Of a stretch of DNA of 64,000 nt, positions 1 through 9,142 are shown one piece after another; position 1 is the first letter of the stretch; each line of letters starts with the position of its first letter. The position numbers and the translations under genes were made by a program. This DNA comes from Lentisphaerae bacterium GWF2_57_35 (GTDB taxonomy: Bacteria > Verrucomicrobiota > Kiritimatiellia > CAIQIC01 > GWF2-57-35): assembly GCA_001804865.1 (NCBI GenBank), contig MHBK01000019.1, positions 62,001-126,000 on the forward strand. The letters are read 5' to 3'. The notes beneath the pieces were generated by a model that saw only the letters and a program-made list of their open reading frames with translations, made no database searches and was not told the origin of the DNA.

Positions 1-1671
1 CAGACCGGATTTCTTCGGGCTTTCCCAGCGGAGGACGATGTTATTCGTCAGCGCCACGGCTCTGAACCAAAAGGCCGCAGCCTTGAACGGAATCAGCCCG
101 GCATCCCAGCATGAATCACATTTATTGGGCGGCAAGGCAATGAGAGGCGTGCGGCAGGCATTAGTCGGAACGTCGCTGTCCAGACTGCGAACGGCGCCCT
201 GCTGGAATTTCGAAAACAGATATCCGGCGGGCGGGAAAAACTCGATGATGTAGTCGCCCGGCGCCAGGTTGTGGAACAAGTAGCAGCCCGAGGAATCTGT
301 CGTCACGCGCTCCAGCAAATTGCTCTGGCCGTCATAAAGCTGTACGACGATATTCGAAGCGCCGGGCTCGGCGGCATTCTGTAGACCATTGCTGTTCGAG
401 TCATACCACACCCGGTCGCCTAGCGTGTTGGGCGCCGGCAGAAGACTGAACCGCAGCACGTTGGTGGCAGCCGAGGTATCGGCATACTGGAAAAGCGGAT
501 TTAAATAACCGTTCTTCCGTAGCGCCACCAGGTGCGAAACGGCATAATGCAAAGAACCCGAAAATGGCGTAGGGTCCAGATGGGTCAATGCATTATCCGT
601 CAAATTGGTTCGGATAAAGCCATCGACCCAGTTGCTGGCGCCGGTAGGCACGCTTTTCACCGTTGCACTCAATCCATTCCCGCCGGACGAGGCCGTCAGG
701 TTGAGTTGCAGGGGATAAACCTCGTCCTGCTCGACAAAAACTCGAATGGGCCTGGGCTGCAGATAACCCGTGCGCCGAAGGAAAACGGTGTGCCACCCCT
801 GGAACAAATTGGTTACCGTGACCGGCGTGCTTCCCACCGACGCATCCATTCGATCCACAAAGACCTCCGCTCCCGCTGGAGTGGACTGCACTTGAATGGC
901 GCCCACGTTCGTGTGCAGCAGATAAAAGAAGTCGTGGCAGTAGTAGTCACGGCAAATACCGGCAATGAACGAATCCATGCAAAGGTCGGGCACATTAAAA
1001 TCATCGCAAGCCCATGCCACGAAATAATCGTCGCAAGCGGCGAAGGTAAAATAGTCCCAACACGTTTCCGCCTCCAACCCCGGCACTTTTTGGGGAGGAG
1101 GAAGCGGATAACCGGGCGCATAGACACTAATCATATGACTGCCCCGATTCAGCCACATGGCGTTTGTCACGCTCTGCGCATCACGAGGCGCCGCTTCACC
1201 GATGTTTATGATGGCCGGCGTTCGACTGGTGGTCGCCTGGTAATCGACATAGATCAACGCATTGGTCGGGTCTGAATACACTCGGACAAAAGCCGGCGCC
1301 TGGCCTTTGGCCAAATCGAAATCGCATCGATTGGTCGCGGGCCGATTCTGCACGTTAAAGGGCTGCGAACTTTCCTGAATATTCGCATCGTAATACCATT
1401 CGTCGGCATAATTCGTGGCTTCCACCTTGATGTAATATGCTGACGAATCGATGTGGGGAAACAGGTAAAGACCCGCCGCATCACTGTTGGTGGCCGTATG
1501 AATGGAACGATCCAAATGGAACAGGATCACCTGTGCATTAGGAATTCCTGCCGGGCCATTTCGCACATAACCATACAGCGAGGCGTCCGGAAAGGCGATG
1601 GACGCCCAAGCAAAGCTCCACAGGAAAATCAGAGAGCTACTCCACCGTGCATATTCTGGCGTGCTTTTCAT
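1..1671 (-). CDS. Secreted PEGA/SdrD-like surface protein, C-terminus cut by window edge
   Basis: The frame from the ATG at 1671 stays open for 557 codons to the first base of the window, so the C-terminus is missing. A hydrophobic stretch near residues 10-27 looks like a signal peptide. A carboxypeptidase-regulatory-like domain follows (LYGYVRNGPAGIPNAQV, about residues 31-110). A cysteine repeat lies at 204-245. A PEGA domain is at about 250-320 (STPAGAEVFVDR). An SdrD/Cna-B-like domain follows (LGDRVWYDSNSNGLQNAAEPG, about 418-490). These folds are typical of bacterial surface proteins. The protein is probably exported and extracellular, but its role and ligand are unknown. The next gene upstream, on the same strand, is the Wzt ATPase (stop at 1821). 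Confidence 0.85.
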   Translation of the reverse strand, partial: MKSTPEYARWSSSLIFLWSFAWASIAFPDASLYGYVRNGPAGIPNAQVILFHLDRSIHTATNSDAAGLYLFPHIDSSAYYIKVEATNYADEWYYDANIQESSQPFNVQNRPATNRCDFDLAKGQAPAFVRVYSDPTNALIYVDYQATTSRTPAIINIGEAAPRDAQSVTNAMWLNRGSHMISVYAPGYPLPPPQKVPGLEAETCWDYFTFAACDDYFVAWACDDFNVPDLCMDSFIAGICRDYYCHDFFYLLHTNVGAIQVQSTPAGAEVFVDRMDASVGSTPVTVTNLFQGWHTVFLRRTGYLQPRPIRVFVEQDEVYPLQLNLTASSGGNGLSATVKSVPTGASNWVDGFIRTNLTDNALTHLDPTPFSGSLHYAVSHLVALRKNGYLNPLFQYADTSAATNVLRFSLLPAPNTLGDRVWYDSNSNGLQNAAEPGASNIVVQLYDGQSNLLERVTTDSSGCYLFHNLAPGDYIIEFFPPAGYLFSKFQQGAVRSLDSDVPTNACRTPLIALPPNKCDSCWDAGLIPFKAAAFWFRAVALTNNIVLRWESPKKSGL

Positions 1672-1820
1672 AATATGCAGACCATGTAGCTATCTATACC
1701 CCACCCCTTGCCCGGAAGAAAGAACATTTTATTGCAACCAGATAAACAACAGATTCTTGCACATAGAGCCATCCGCCGTTCGCAGGAGCCGCAACCCTTT
1801 GCGGCGATCATCGGAGACGC

Positions 1821-3200
1821 TCAAGCCCCGCCCACTTCCCCAAACGGCTGGAAACTGACATGCGGCGGTATGTTTTCGCCGGTGATCGCCCATTCGCCTT
1901 TTACGCGAATGTATCCAAGTCCAACGCCCTTCGGCGCCAACTCGGGCAGCGGGGCAACATCGAAAACCAATAGATCGTTCGAGACCGCGATTTTTTCGCC
2001 GGTGGCCAAGTCCCCCATCCCACAACCCAACAAGTACGTGCCCGGTTGCACGGGCAACTGTGGAATCGTAAAATGAATCGTATAATGGCCGGGCGGCAAT
2101 TCGTTTTCGAGCACCGATCTGGAAAAGAGAATGCGATCCCTGAAGACGAAGGCGGAGAGCCAGAGACTGATGAGCAGTTGCTTGATCGGCGCGGTCGTTT
2201 CGATGGCGATGCGAAACGTGATTTCAGACCCGTAGTCAAACTGATTAAGGACTTCGCCCTGCCGGGTTGCCGCGGAAGCCGTTTTAAAGAAAACCCGTCC
2301 GTCGCAGATTTCATGAGGGACCAATCCCTGCGTCGCCAGATCATGCCCGGCACGTTGCACGACTCTCCGTCCGGTCTCGCGCAAATACGCGCTGACGACC
2401 TCGTCGCTGCTTCCATCCTGAAGCAGCCGGCCTTTCTCCAGCCAAAGCGTACGATCGCAGATGGCGCTCAACAGATTCAGGTCATGCGAAACGAAAAGCA
2501 ACGTCTGAGCCGGCTGCAACTTTTGCTGCAAGCGTTGAAGGCATTTATTTCGAAAGCCCACGTCTCCTACCGCCAGCACCTCATCGATCAAAAGGACCTC
2601 GACGCCGGCATTCACCGCAATGGAAAAGCCCAGGCGGGCCAGCATGCCTTGGGAATAGCTGTATAACGGCGCGTCGAGGAACTCGTGCAAGTCGGCAAAG
2701 CTGATGATGTCATCGAGCCTGGCGCGGATATCGTCATGGCTCATCCCCAGGATGGCGCCATTGATGAACACGTTTTGCCGTCCCGTCAACTGAGGATGAA
2801 AACCCACGCCGAGAGAGATCATGGCCCCTATCCGGCAGGGCGACACGATTTCCCCTTCATCCAGCGGCAGGATGTCGGCAATCAAACGCAGCAACGTGCT
2901 CTTGCCGCTGCCGTTGTCGCCGATAATTCCGATCATCTCTCCGCGGCGCACGTCGAAATGAATGTCCTTGAGCGCCCAGAATTCGCTCTTGCGCAGTTCC
3001 GTGGTCTTGCAGTCAAAGCCCAGGACGCTCCACGCAAGGTCCCGGAAGCCATACCGCATGCGTCGCCGCGTATGACTGCATAGCTTTTTCGACACATGCC
3101 GAACGGACAACGCCAGGTCGCCGGCAGCAGAAGACCCCAAGGACTCCTTTGCGTCGATCGGCAAAGGCTTACACGGATTTATCGTATGCGTGGCCGTCAT
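1821..3200 (-). CDS. wzt: ABC exporter ATPase for polysaccharide, Wzt type
   Basis: This is a 459-residue ATPase that should power export of a surface polysaccharide such as O-antigen across the inner membrane with the permease encoded just upstream. Walker A is at residues 94-102 (GDNGSGKST), the ABC signature at 181-186 (SYSQGM) and Walker B at about 202-208 (VLLIDEV). The region after about residue 300 is predicted beta-rich and matches the position of the Wzt C-terminal substrate-binding domain, which recognises the modified end of the glycan. The start codon overlaps the permease stop by one base (TGATG), so the two are translationally coupled. The KpsT/TagH-type exporters lack this C-terminal extension, so Wzt is the better name. 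The transported glycan cannot be read from sequence. Confidence 0.93.
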   Translation of the reverse strand: MTATHTINPCKPLPIDAKESLGSSAAGDLALSVRHVSKKLCSHTRRRMRYGFRDLAWSVLGFDCKTTELRKSEFWALKDIHFDVRRGEMIGIIGDNGSGKSTLLRLIADILPLDEGEIVSPCRIGAMISLGVGFHPQLTGRQNVFINGAILGMSHDDIRARLDDIISFADLHEFLDAPLYSYSQGMLARLGFSIAVNAGVEVLLIDEVLAVGDVGFRNKCLQRLQQKLQPAQTLLFVSHDLNLLSAICDRTLWLEKGRLLQDGSSDEVVSAYLRETGRRVVQRAGHDLATQGLVPHEICDGRVFFKTASAATRQGEVLNQFDYGSEITFRIAIETTAPIKQLLISLWLSAFVFRDRILFSRSVLENELPPGHYTIHFTIPQLPVQPGTYLLGCGMGDLATGEKIAVSNDLLVFDVAPLPELAPKGVGLGYIRVKGEWAITGENIPPHVSFQPFGEVGGA

Positions 3201-4042
3201 CAGGAAACCATTCTTTCAATGACGCGTTTTTCTGAAACAAAAAATATTTTCAAGGCGATCAGGAACAGCACGACCGCCAGCATGGCGCTCAAAGCATAGC
3301 CGACGGTATCGTACAATCTTCCATAAATGACCAAATCCCGGCAGGAACACACCAGATACGTCAGGGGATTCCATTGGTTGATTGTTTGAGCCAGCGGGCT
3401 TTGAACGGCCGGAGCGTAAACCACCGGGATCGAAAGCATCAGGATGCGCAGAATAAAATTCATGAACGGCGCCACATCCAAGGCCATCACGGCCGACAAA
3501 GACAGCACCAGTCCGATCGCCGCGCCGAAGCAGAACAAGGGCAACGCCGCCAAAGGCAGGAAAACGATCTTCCAACTTGGAATTACTCCGAACATAAGTA
3601 AAACCAAAAGCGCCATGGCCAATTGGATCGTGAAGGTAAACAGGTAGTGAAGGGTCTGTTTAAGCAAATATGCTTCGTGCGGGAAATTGACCTGCATAAG
3701 CATCCCTCCGGCGGATTTTAACGTCGACACTCCGGCGTTATAAAAGGCGACAAACATTCCCCACATCGTCAACCCGATGTAGATATACGCCGGGTACGGA
3801 ATAGGCGTATCGCCCGGCTTCAGAATGCCTGTCTTCTGAAGGTAGAGCCAAAAACAAACCTCCAGGATCGGAGAAATCAGGATCCAAGCGGATCCCAGAA
3901 AGTAGTTTTTATACTGACCAAAGAGATCGCGTTTGCCCAATTCCCAGATCAATCCGCGGCTGGCCCAGATATTCCGGCTCATGATGCGCAGAATCTTCCA
4001 CGCGCTTAAATGACGTCGCTGATGAGATCGGTATGTCGTCAT
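3200..4042 (-). CDS. wzm: ABC-2 type polysaccharide export permease, Wzm type
   Basis: The 280-residue protein has an N-terminal cytoplasmic segment with the family signature region around ELGKRDLFGQYKNYFLG, where an amphipathic interface helix precedes the first membrane span. About six hydrophobic segments follow, as in the ABC-2 family. It forms the channel half of the exporter with the downstream Wzt ATPase; the genes overlap by one base. No strong Shine-Dalgarno is seen before the ATG at 4042. An almost 36-bp hairpin lies about 85 bp upstream. Confidence 0.92.
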   Translation of the reverse strand: MTTYRSHQRRHLSAWKILRIMSRNIWASRGLIWELGKRDLFGQYKNYFLGSAWILISPILEVCFWLYLQKTGILKPGDTPIPYPAYIYIGLTMWGMFVAFYNAGVSTLKSAGGMLMQVNFPHEAYLLKQTLHYLFTFTIQLAMALLVLLMFGVIPSWKIVFLPLAALPLFCFGAAIGLVLSLSAVMALDVAPFMNFILRILMLSIPVVYAPAVQSPLAQTINQWNPLTYLVCSCRDLVIYGRLYDTVGYALSAMLAVVLFLIALKIFFVSEKRVIERMVS

Positions 4043-4126
4043 AACTTAACGTTAGGGAACGATTAATCGTAAACAGGCAGTAAGAATGCAAAGGCATGAG
4101 GAACATGTCCAGTCCATTCGCTACAG

Positions 4127-4162
4127 GCCCGCATTTCCCGCCGAGCGGCGGGAAATGCGGGC
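4127..4162. repeat. Perfect 16-bp inverted repeat (hairpin) upstream of wzm
   Basis: GCCCGCATTTCCCGCC at 4127-4142 is exactly repeated in inverted form at 4147-4162, with a GAGC loop. No T-run follows in either direction, so it is not a standard intrinsic terminator. It sits in the gap between the truncated PLD-like gene and wzm. The rest of 4043-4378 shows no convincing gene. Confidence 0.85.
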
Positions 4163-4378
4163 TAAAATAAGCGCTGGCTATTAGCGGCCGCAGGACGCCA
4201 CGGGAAAGTCCTGCTATATTTCGGAATCGCCCCGCAAGCGGGCCATACTGCTTCCATCGTATTGCCAGCCCCATCCGCTGACGATGGATACCGTTCCCCA
4301 AGTTTTCCACTGCGCCGGCGCGGTCGTTTGCTCGCCCGCCGCCGGCCAATGGCATTTGCCATGAAAAGAACTCAACGA

Positions 4379-4957
4379 CTATTTCCTTTTTACACGAAAA
4401 AATTGAACTCCGGCTGTGGATCGCAAACCCGCGTCGCTCGTCCGATCGTTCCGGTCGGACAGTCTGCCCAGGTTTGCCAATTCGTTCCCATCGCAGGAGG
4501 CGTAAGAATCGACTTGAACGAGCGCCAGCGCCTGGCCAGGCCTGGCGGCGAGGCTGCTCAAGGAAACGCCGGGCCAATAGTTGGAGTCGATGTTGATGCC
4601 CTTATCGGCCGCAAACCGCACTGCGGCGCCGCGGGCCAGCGCATTGGACATCGCCGCCAGGATGGGCCCGGCGGCTCCGGCTGAAGCGGAATTGCCTGAA
4701 AAAGTGTAGGTGGCCAGAGAAGCTTCGTCCCCGCTTTGCAGTTGATTAATCCGGGCCAGCAAGGCATTGCGAAGATCGTATTCGCCCTTCGCCGCCGCCG
4801 ACGAATTCTGATCGGGCAAATTGAAATGAACCACCCAATCGGTTCCGGTAATGGAATCGCCCAGACTCGATGCGATCGGCATTAAGCCGTGCAGAATTCC
4901 TATTGCTCCCATCAACCATCGCCCCCTGCCTACGGATATTATTCGGCGGGACAACAT
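4379..4957 (-). pseudogene. Truncated phospholipase-D-like exported protein
   Basis: The 192-residue frame starts with a signal-peptide-like segment (residues 1-31). It continues with sequence resembling the N-terminal half of exported phospholipase-D-like proteins of PVC bacteria (DWVVHFNLPDQ, then YDLRNALLARINQLQSGDEA, then GPILAAMSNALARGAAVRF). In that family a HKD catalytic motif should follow within some 40 residues. Here the frame ends without any HxK motif after the unrelated tail VQFFRVKRK. I infer a gene fragment, probably frameshifted or deleted at its 3' end. The alternative is a short non-catalytic secreted protein. The match is by memory of the family, not by search. Confidence 0.5.
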
Positions 4958-5082
4958 GACAGGTCCATTAATTACCTCTATTTCGAAAAACTGTGTAGAC
5001 GTCCAATATCGACCTTGACCCCCCGGGAGCAGGCGCTAGAGTCGTGCTGTTTTCCAGATGAAACGATGAGCAAAAGGACACG

Positions 5083-7497
5083 GTGAGCACGTTATCTCGG
5101 TCAGCCTGTTGGATGTTGTTAGGGCTTTTGCACCTGCAACCGATCGGCTCGTTCGGCTCGGAACCCTCCCGACTGATCGAGCGGTTTCTTTTCGCCTCCA
5201 GCTCGGAGGCCCGGCAAGCCTGGCAGGCCCGGATGAAATCGCCACTGGTCTCCTCTTCGCCCGACGGACTGGTGCTCCCCATTCCGTTTGACGGAACACT
5301 CGACCGCGTCTGCTGGGATCGGGATTTGTCGTTGAACCTGGCCGCCTTCTCCAGCTTCGAACTCTCGCTCACGTGCGACCGGCCGGAAGCCCTGCGTTCG
5401 CTGTCGATCTATTTCAAAAGCGGCAACGGCTGGTATATCTGGAACAAACCGCTCAAAAAAGCAGGCCGCCAGACGCTGTCCCTGTTAAAAGGCGATTTCG
5501 AAACGGAGGACCAACCCGCCGGCTGGGACCGCATCGACGGCATCCGCATCTCCCCCTGGAAAGGGCAAGCCGTCGATACGCGCATGATCCTTCACTCTCT
5601 TTTCGCCCGCCGCGATTCGCTGCTGCTCGTGCGAGGAACCGCCTCCACCCGCGATGCCGCCGCACGCGGCGTGGCCGACAAGGTCACCCAGCGCATCAGC
5701 TCCTGGCTGGGAGACATGGGCGTGGCCCACGGCATCGTCACGGACGACGCCGTGGCCGCCGGCGCGTTGAAAGGCGCATCGCTCGCCATTCTTCCTTACA
5801 ACCCCTACCCCACCGACGCCGAACTCAAGGCGCTGCAAAGCTTCCTCCAACAAGGAGGCCGTCTGATGGTCTTCTACGGCGCCGAGCCCCGCCTGGCCAA
5901 AATGATGCACATGAAATTGGGCGCCTATCAAAAAGCCGAGAAACCCGGCCGCTGGGCCTCGTTCGCGTTTCCCCAGGCCCGGCGTTGGGGCGTGCCCGAC
6001 CGGATTTTCCAAGACTCGCCGAATGTATTCACGATTCATCCGGACGACGATTCCGCCGAAGTCATCGCCTGGTGGGAAGATATAGGCGGGCGGCGGCTTA
6101 ACGACCCGGCCTGGGTCGCCTCGCCCCAGGGACTCTGGATGTCGCACATCCTGATGAACGACGACATGCAGAACAAACGAGACCTGCTCGTCGGCCTCGT
6201 CGGCCAGTTCATGCCGGCGGTCTGGCAGGCCTCCGCGCAGCGCTGCATCGAATATGCCGGGCGCATCGACTCGTTCCGCAGTCTCGCGGATGCGTTCGAC
6301 CAGTTGTCCAAAGCGGCGGGAACCGCCCAAAACCCCCAACGCATCGAAGCCTTGCTCGAGCAAGCCCGTACCGCCTATTTCGACATGAAAGCATCCTACA
6401 ACCGGGGCGAATACGCCCAGGTGCTCAACCAAAGCCGGCAGTTGCGGAATCTTCTGATTGAAGCCTACGGATCGGTTCAACAACCCAAGGCCCGTGAATT
6501 CCGGGGCGTCTGGGATCATGACGGCGTCGGCTGGTTCCCCGGCGATTGGGACAAGACCTGCCGCCTTCTTTCCGAAAACGGCATCACCGCCATCTTCCCC
6601 AACATGCTCTGGGGCGGCATGGCGCACCTGCCCAACACCCCTCTTCCCGTCACCGCCACGGCCAAAATCTACGGCGATCAACTCGCCCAATGCGTCAAAG
6701 CCGCCCGCCGCTACGGCTTGGAAGTCCACGTCTGGATGGTTTGCTGGCGGCTGGACGGAGCCCCAGCCGAGTTGGTCGAACGCATGCGAAAACAAGGCCG
6801 CCTGCAAGTCAATGCCGCCGGCAAGACCGTACCCTGGCTATGCCCGTCGCATCCGCAGAACGTCCAACTGGCCATCGACACCTTGAAAGACGTCGCCGAG
6901 CGCTACGACATCGACGGCATCCATCTGGATTACGTGCGCTATTCGGATTCGAGCCTGTGCTTCTCTCCCGTTTCCCACAAGGCCTTTGAAGCCTACCTCG
7001 GCAAGGAAGTCGCTCCCTGGCCGGGCGCCGCCCGCCCCGGCGGCCGCTACGAAAAGGAATTCAAGCGCTGGCGAGCCGGACAGATTACCGCCTTCGTCCG
7101 GCAGGCGCGCGACGCCGTCAAAGCGGTGAAGCCCAAGATTCAAGTTTCGGCCGCCGTATTTGGCTCCTACCCCGATTGCAAGAACAGCGTGGGTCAGGAT
7201 TGGGGCGCCTGGCTGGAGCGCGGCTACGTCGATTTTGTCTGTCCCATGAACTACACCACCGACCTCAACGGCTTCGTCGCCCTCACCGACAAGCAAATCC
7301 GCCTGACCGGCGCCCGCGACAAAATCCTGCCGGGCATCGGCATAACCGCCGACGAAAGCCAATTGACGCCCGATCAAGCCATCGAGCAAATTCTCGCCGC
7401 CCGCCGACTCGGCGCGCCCGGCTGGATGCTTTTCGATCTTAGCGGCAGCCTCCAGCGCGAAATTCTTCCCGTCATGAAACTCGGAGTAACCCGATAA
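5083..7497 (+). CDS. GHL10-family glycoside hydrolase-like protein with N-terminal accessory domains
   Basis: The 804-residue product starts at GTG 5083. An in-frame stop at 5059-5061 excludes earlier starts, and AGGA lies just upstream. A signal peptide covers about residues 1-26. Residues about 60-190 look like a galactose-binding-like beta domain, and about 200-300 like a GATase1/ThuA-like domain. A GHL10 (DUF187, YngK-type) TIM barrel starts at about 471 (REFRGVWDHDGVGW). Its conserved segments include HVWMVCW and DGIHLDYVRYSD (about 611-622), where family members carry the acidic active-site residues. It is probably a periplasmic or extracellular glycosidase. GHL10 substrates are poorly known, so none is assigned. 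The next gene follows after 30 bp and may be co-transcribed. Confidence 0.87.
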   Translation: MSTLSRSACWMLLGLLHLQPIGSFGSEPSRLIERFLFASSSEARQAWQARMKSPLVSSSPDGLVLPIPFDGTLDRVCWDRDLSLNLAAFSSFELSLTCDRPEALRSLSIYFKSGNGWYIWNKPLKKAGRQTLSLLKGDFETEDQPAGWDRIDGIRISPWKGQAVDTRMILHSLFARRDSLLLVRGTASTRDAAARGVADKVTQRISSWLGDMGVAHGIVTDDAVAAGALKGASLAILPYNPYPTDAELKALQSFLQQGGRLMVFYGAEPRLAKMMHMKLGAYQKAEKPGRWASFAFPQARRWGVPDRIFQDSPNVFTIHPDDDSAEVIAWWEDIGGRRLNDPAWVASPQGLWMSHILMNDDMQNKRDLLVGLVGQFMPAVWQASAQRCIEYAGRIDSFRSLADAFDQLSKAAGTAQNPQRIEALLEQARTAYFDMKASYNRGEYAQVLNQSRQLRNLLIEAYGSVQQPKAREFRGVWDHDGVGWFPGDWDKTCRLLSENGITAIFPNMLWGGMAHLPNTPLPVTATAKIYGDQLAQCVKAARRYGLEVHVWMVCWRLDGAPAELVERMRKQGRLQVNAAGKTVPWLCPSHPQNVQLAIDTLKDVAERYDIDGIHLDYVRYSDSSLCFSPVSHKAFEAYLGKEVAPWPGAARPGGRYEKEFKRWRAGQITAFVRQARDAVKAVKPKIQVSAAVFGSYPDCKNSVGQDWGAWLERGYVDFVCPMNYTTDLNGFVALTDKQIRLTGARDKILPGIGITADESQLTPDQAIEQILAARRLGAPGWMLFDLSGSLQREILPVMKLGVTR

Positions 7498-7527
7498 CCA
7501 CAAAGAACAAAGCGAAGGGGTAAACTC

Positions 7528-8319
7528 ATGCCTTGTATTCGTGGAAATGGCATAAACATCTATTATGAGGAACAGGGCGCGGGGGAACCTATCGTTTGCA
7601 TGGCCGGGATGGCGGCTTCACATGATTCATGGACGCCGGCAAGGGCAGAGCTGGCCCGGCATTTCCGCGTCGTTACTTTCGATAATCGCGGCATCGGCCA
7701 GACCGATGCGCCGGACGCACCGTATTCCATCGACCAAATGGCCGACGACACCGCGGCGTTGATAGATGCACTTGCACTTCATTCCGCCCACATCGCGGGA
7801 CAATCCATGGGCAGCGGCATTGCCCAAAGCCTGGCTGTTCGTCATCCGCAAAGAGTCAGGAAGCTCATTTTGTGCAACCCGTTCACACGTATTTCTGAAA
7901 CCGCCCTTTTTGTCTTTCGTACCAATGCGCATTTGCTTCGAGAAGGGGCGCCCGCGTCTTTGGCATTTGAAGTCATTCTGCCCTGGCTGTTTTCCGATGC
8001 CTTTTTCCAGGATCAAACGAAAGTGCGGGCAACGATCGAGCTGACCCGAGCCCTGCCGCCCCAGCAAACCCTGCAGGCCTTCGAACGGCAGATCGATGCT
8101 TTGGCCGCCTTCGATTCGGAAAAGATGCTGAAGAATATTAGCGCCCCCACGCTGATTATCGCCGGCGCCCATGATCTTATGACGCCTGCGGATGCGGCGC
8201 GAGCCATGGCGCAACGCATCCCGCATGCGCGTTTCGAAACCGTCGCCGCGGGACACCTCAGCATCGTCGAATCGCCCGCCGTGGTCTCAAAGCTCATAGC
8301 CGATTTCCTGCGCGATTGA
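7528..8319 (+). CDS. Alpha/beta hydrolase, enol-lactonase-like
   Basis: The 263-residue product has the full alpha/beta hydrolase set. The nucleophile elbow is GQSMGS with Ser93, the acid is Asp216 in GAHDLMTP, and the base is His243 in AAGHLSIVE. The oxyanion strand is IVCMAGMAASHDSW, and DNRGIGQTD is the typical following motif. Length and motifs resemble 3-oxoadipate enol-lactonase and non-haem peroxidase-like members, but the cap region (about 120-185) does not fix a substrate. There is no signal peptide, so it is cytoplasmic. A GAAGGGG ribosome site precedes the ATG. Its operon partner is probably the GHL10 gene. Confidence 0.88.
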   Translation: MPCIRGNGINIYYEEQGAGEPIVCMAGMAASHDSWTPARAELARHFRVVTFDNRGIGQTDAPDAPYSIDQMADDTAALIDALALHSAHIAGQSMGSGIAQSLAVRHPQRVRKLILCNPFTRISETALFVFRTNAHLLREGAPASLAFEVILPWLFSDAFFQDQTKVRATIELTRALPPQQTLQAFERQIDALAAFDSEKMLKNISAPTLIIAGAHDLMTPADAARAMAQRIPHARFETVAAGHLSIVESPAVVSKLIADFLRD

Positions 8320-8335
8320 GTTCACAGCAAGGCCC

Positions 8336-8360
8336 GTAGCCGCCGGCGTAAGCCGGTGGG
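8336..8360. repeat. Intergenic palindrome, family A
   Basis: The site reads GTAGCCGCCGGCGTAAGCCG followed by GTGGG, an imperfect hairpin. It sits between the convergent ends of the hydrolase (8319) and the methyltransferase (8363), so it may act as a two-way transcription stop. Relatives occur at 10833, 21098, 22445, 44442 and 46648. Confidence 0.75.
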
Positions 8361-8362
8361 CC

Positions 8363-9034
8363 TTACGACCGCGGCTTTTCCGATGTTTGGAAAAGCATGA
8401 CGCTGTCCGGATGGAACTCCAGCCGCAGGCCATATGCTTTTTCCAGGGTTTGGAAAACCTGCCGCGAAAAAAAGCCGATGTGGGTCGCATCGTCTTTGTA
8501 AAACCAATCGCCGAACGGCGTGAACTCGGGCTCGCGCAGTTGCGTCATGATGCCGATCCAGCCGCCAGGTTTCACCAGCCGCAGAAAACGTTCGAATTCC
8601 TCACGCGGACGAACGAGGTGCTCCAGGGTCTCCGAGCAGGTCAGGAAATCATATTTTTGCTCAAGTACGGCGGGATCGTTAGCATAGTGCAGATCGTAGT
8701 TATCGCAACGGTAACCGGCCTCTTGGAACAACAAGGAGAGCGTCGGCGTCGGGCCACAGCCAAAGTCGAGTCCGCGCGCGCCGGGCAAAAGCTTCGTTTC
8801 CAAGGGTTGGAAAAGACGACTCAGGAAGGCGCGATACCCGGGGTCAAAAGCCGTGTTGCGATGCAAATCGTAACGAGCCTTCTCCTGTTCGGGCGACACC
8901 TGCTGCTCAAGAGGCACAAAGACGAGATCGCACGACAGGCAGCGGAAATAGTCGCGCTTCCGGTCGCGGTGAAACGGTTCGGCGGAGCGGCTGCCGCAGA
9001 GCGGACAGAATTGAACGGTCGGGTTTATCGGCAT
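8363..9034 (-). CDS. Zinc-ribbon SAM-dependent methyltransferase
   Basis: The start is taken at ATG 9034, with GGGAG about 10 bases upstream, giving 223 residues. Four cysteines (C10, C13, C32, C35) form a zinc ribbon. The class I methyltransferase motif I is LDFGCGP (about 89-95), with SETLEHLVRP as the later conserved segment and KPGGWIGI as motif III. This two-part build is common among methyltransferases in surface-polysaccharide and secondary-metabolite clusters. The acceptor is unknown. The gene contains three copies of a 19-bp TTTTCC...GGAAAA palindrome that encode FQTSEK, FQTLEK and FQPLETK. Confidence 0.85.
   Translation of the reverse strand: MPINPTVQFCPLCGSRSAEPFHRDRKRDYFRCLSCDLVFVPLEQQVSPEQEKARYDLHRNTAFDPGYRAFLSRLFQPLETKLLPGARGLDFGCGPTPTLSLLFQEAGYRCDNYDLHYANDPAVLEQKYDFLTCSETLEHLVRPREEFERFLRLVKPGGWIGIMTQLREPEFTPFGDWFYKDDATHIGFFSRQVFQTLEKAYGLRLEFHPDSVMLFQTSEKPRS
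8376..8394. repeat. 19-bp palindrome TTTTCCGATGTTTGGAAAA
   Basis: One of five copies in the window of a palindrome with consensus TTTTCCAATGATTGGAAAA. This one lies inside the methyltransferase gene near its 3' end and encodes part of LFQTSEK. Confidence 0.7.
8439..8457. repeat. 19-bp palindrome TTTTCCAGGGTTTGGAAAA
   Basis: Second copy of the palindrome, 63 bp from the previous one, in coding sequence (VFQTLEK). Confidence 0.7.
8796..8814. repeat. 19-bp palindrome GTTTCCAAGGGTTGGAAAA
   Basis: Third copy inside the methyltransferase gene, encoding FQPLETK. The inner arms TTTCCAA/TTGGAAA are perfect. Confidence 0.7.
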
Positions 9035-9142
9035 AACGATCTTGGCTCCCCAAACCACTACGAAAGACAGATTCCTTTCCTTGAGAAAGCATCGGAGCTG
9101 CAGCGTATAATAAAGTTGCACCCCTTCACAAGCCCAGCCTGG

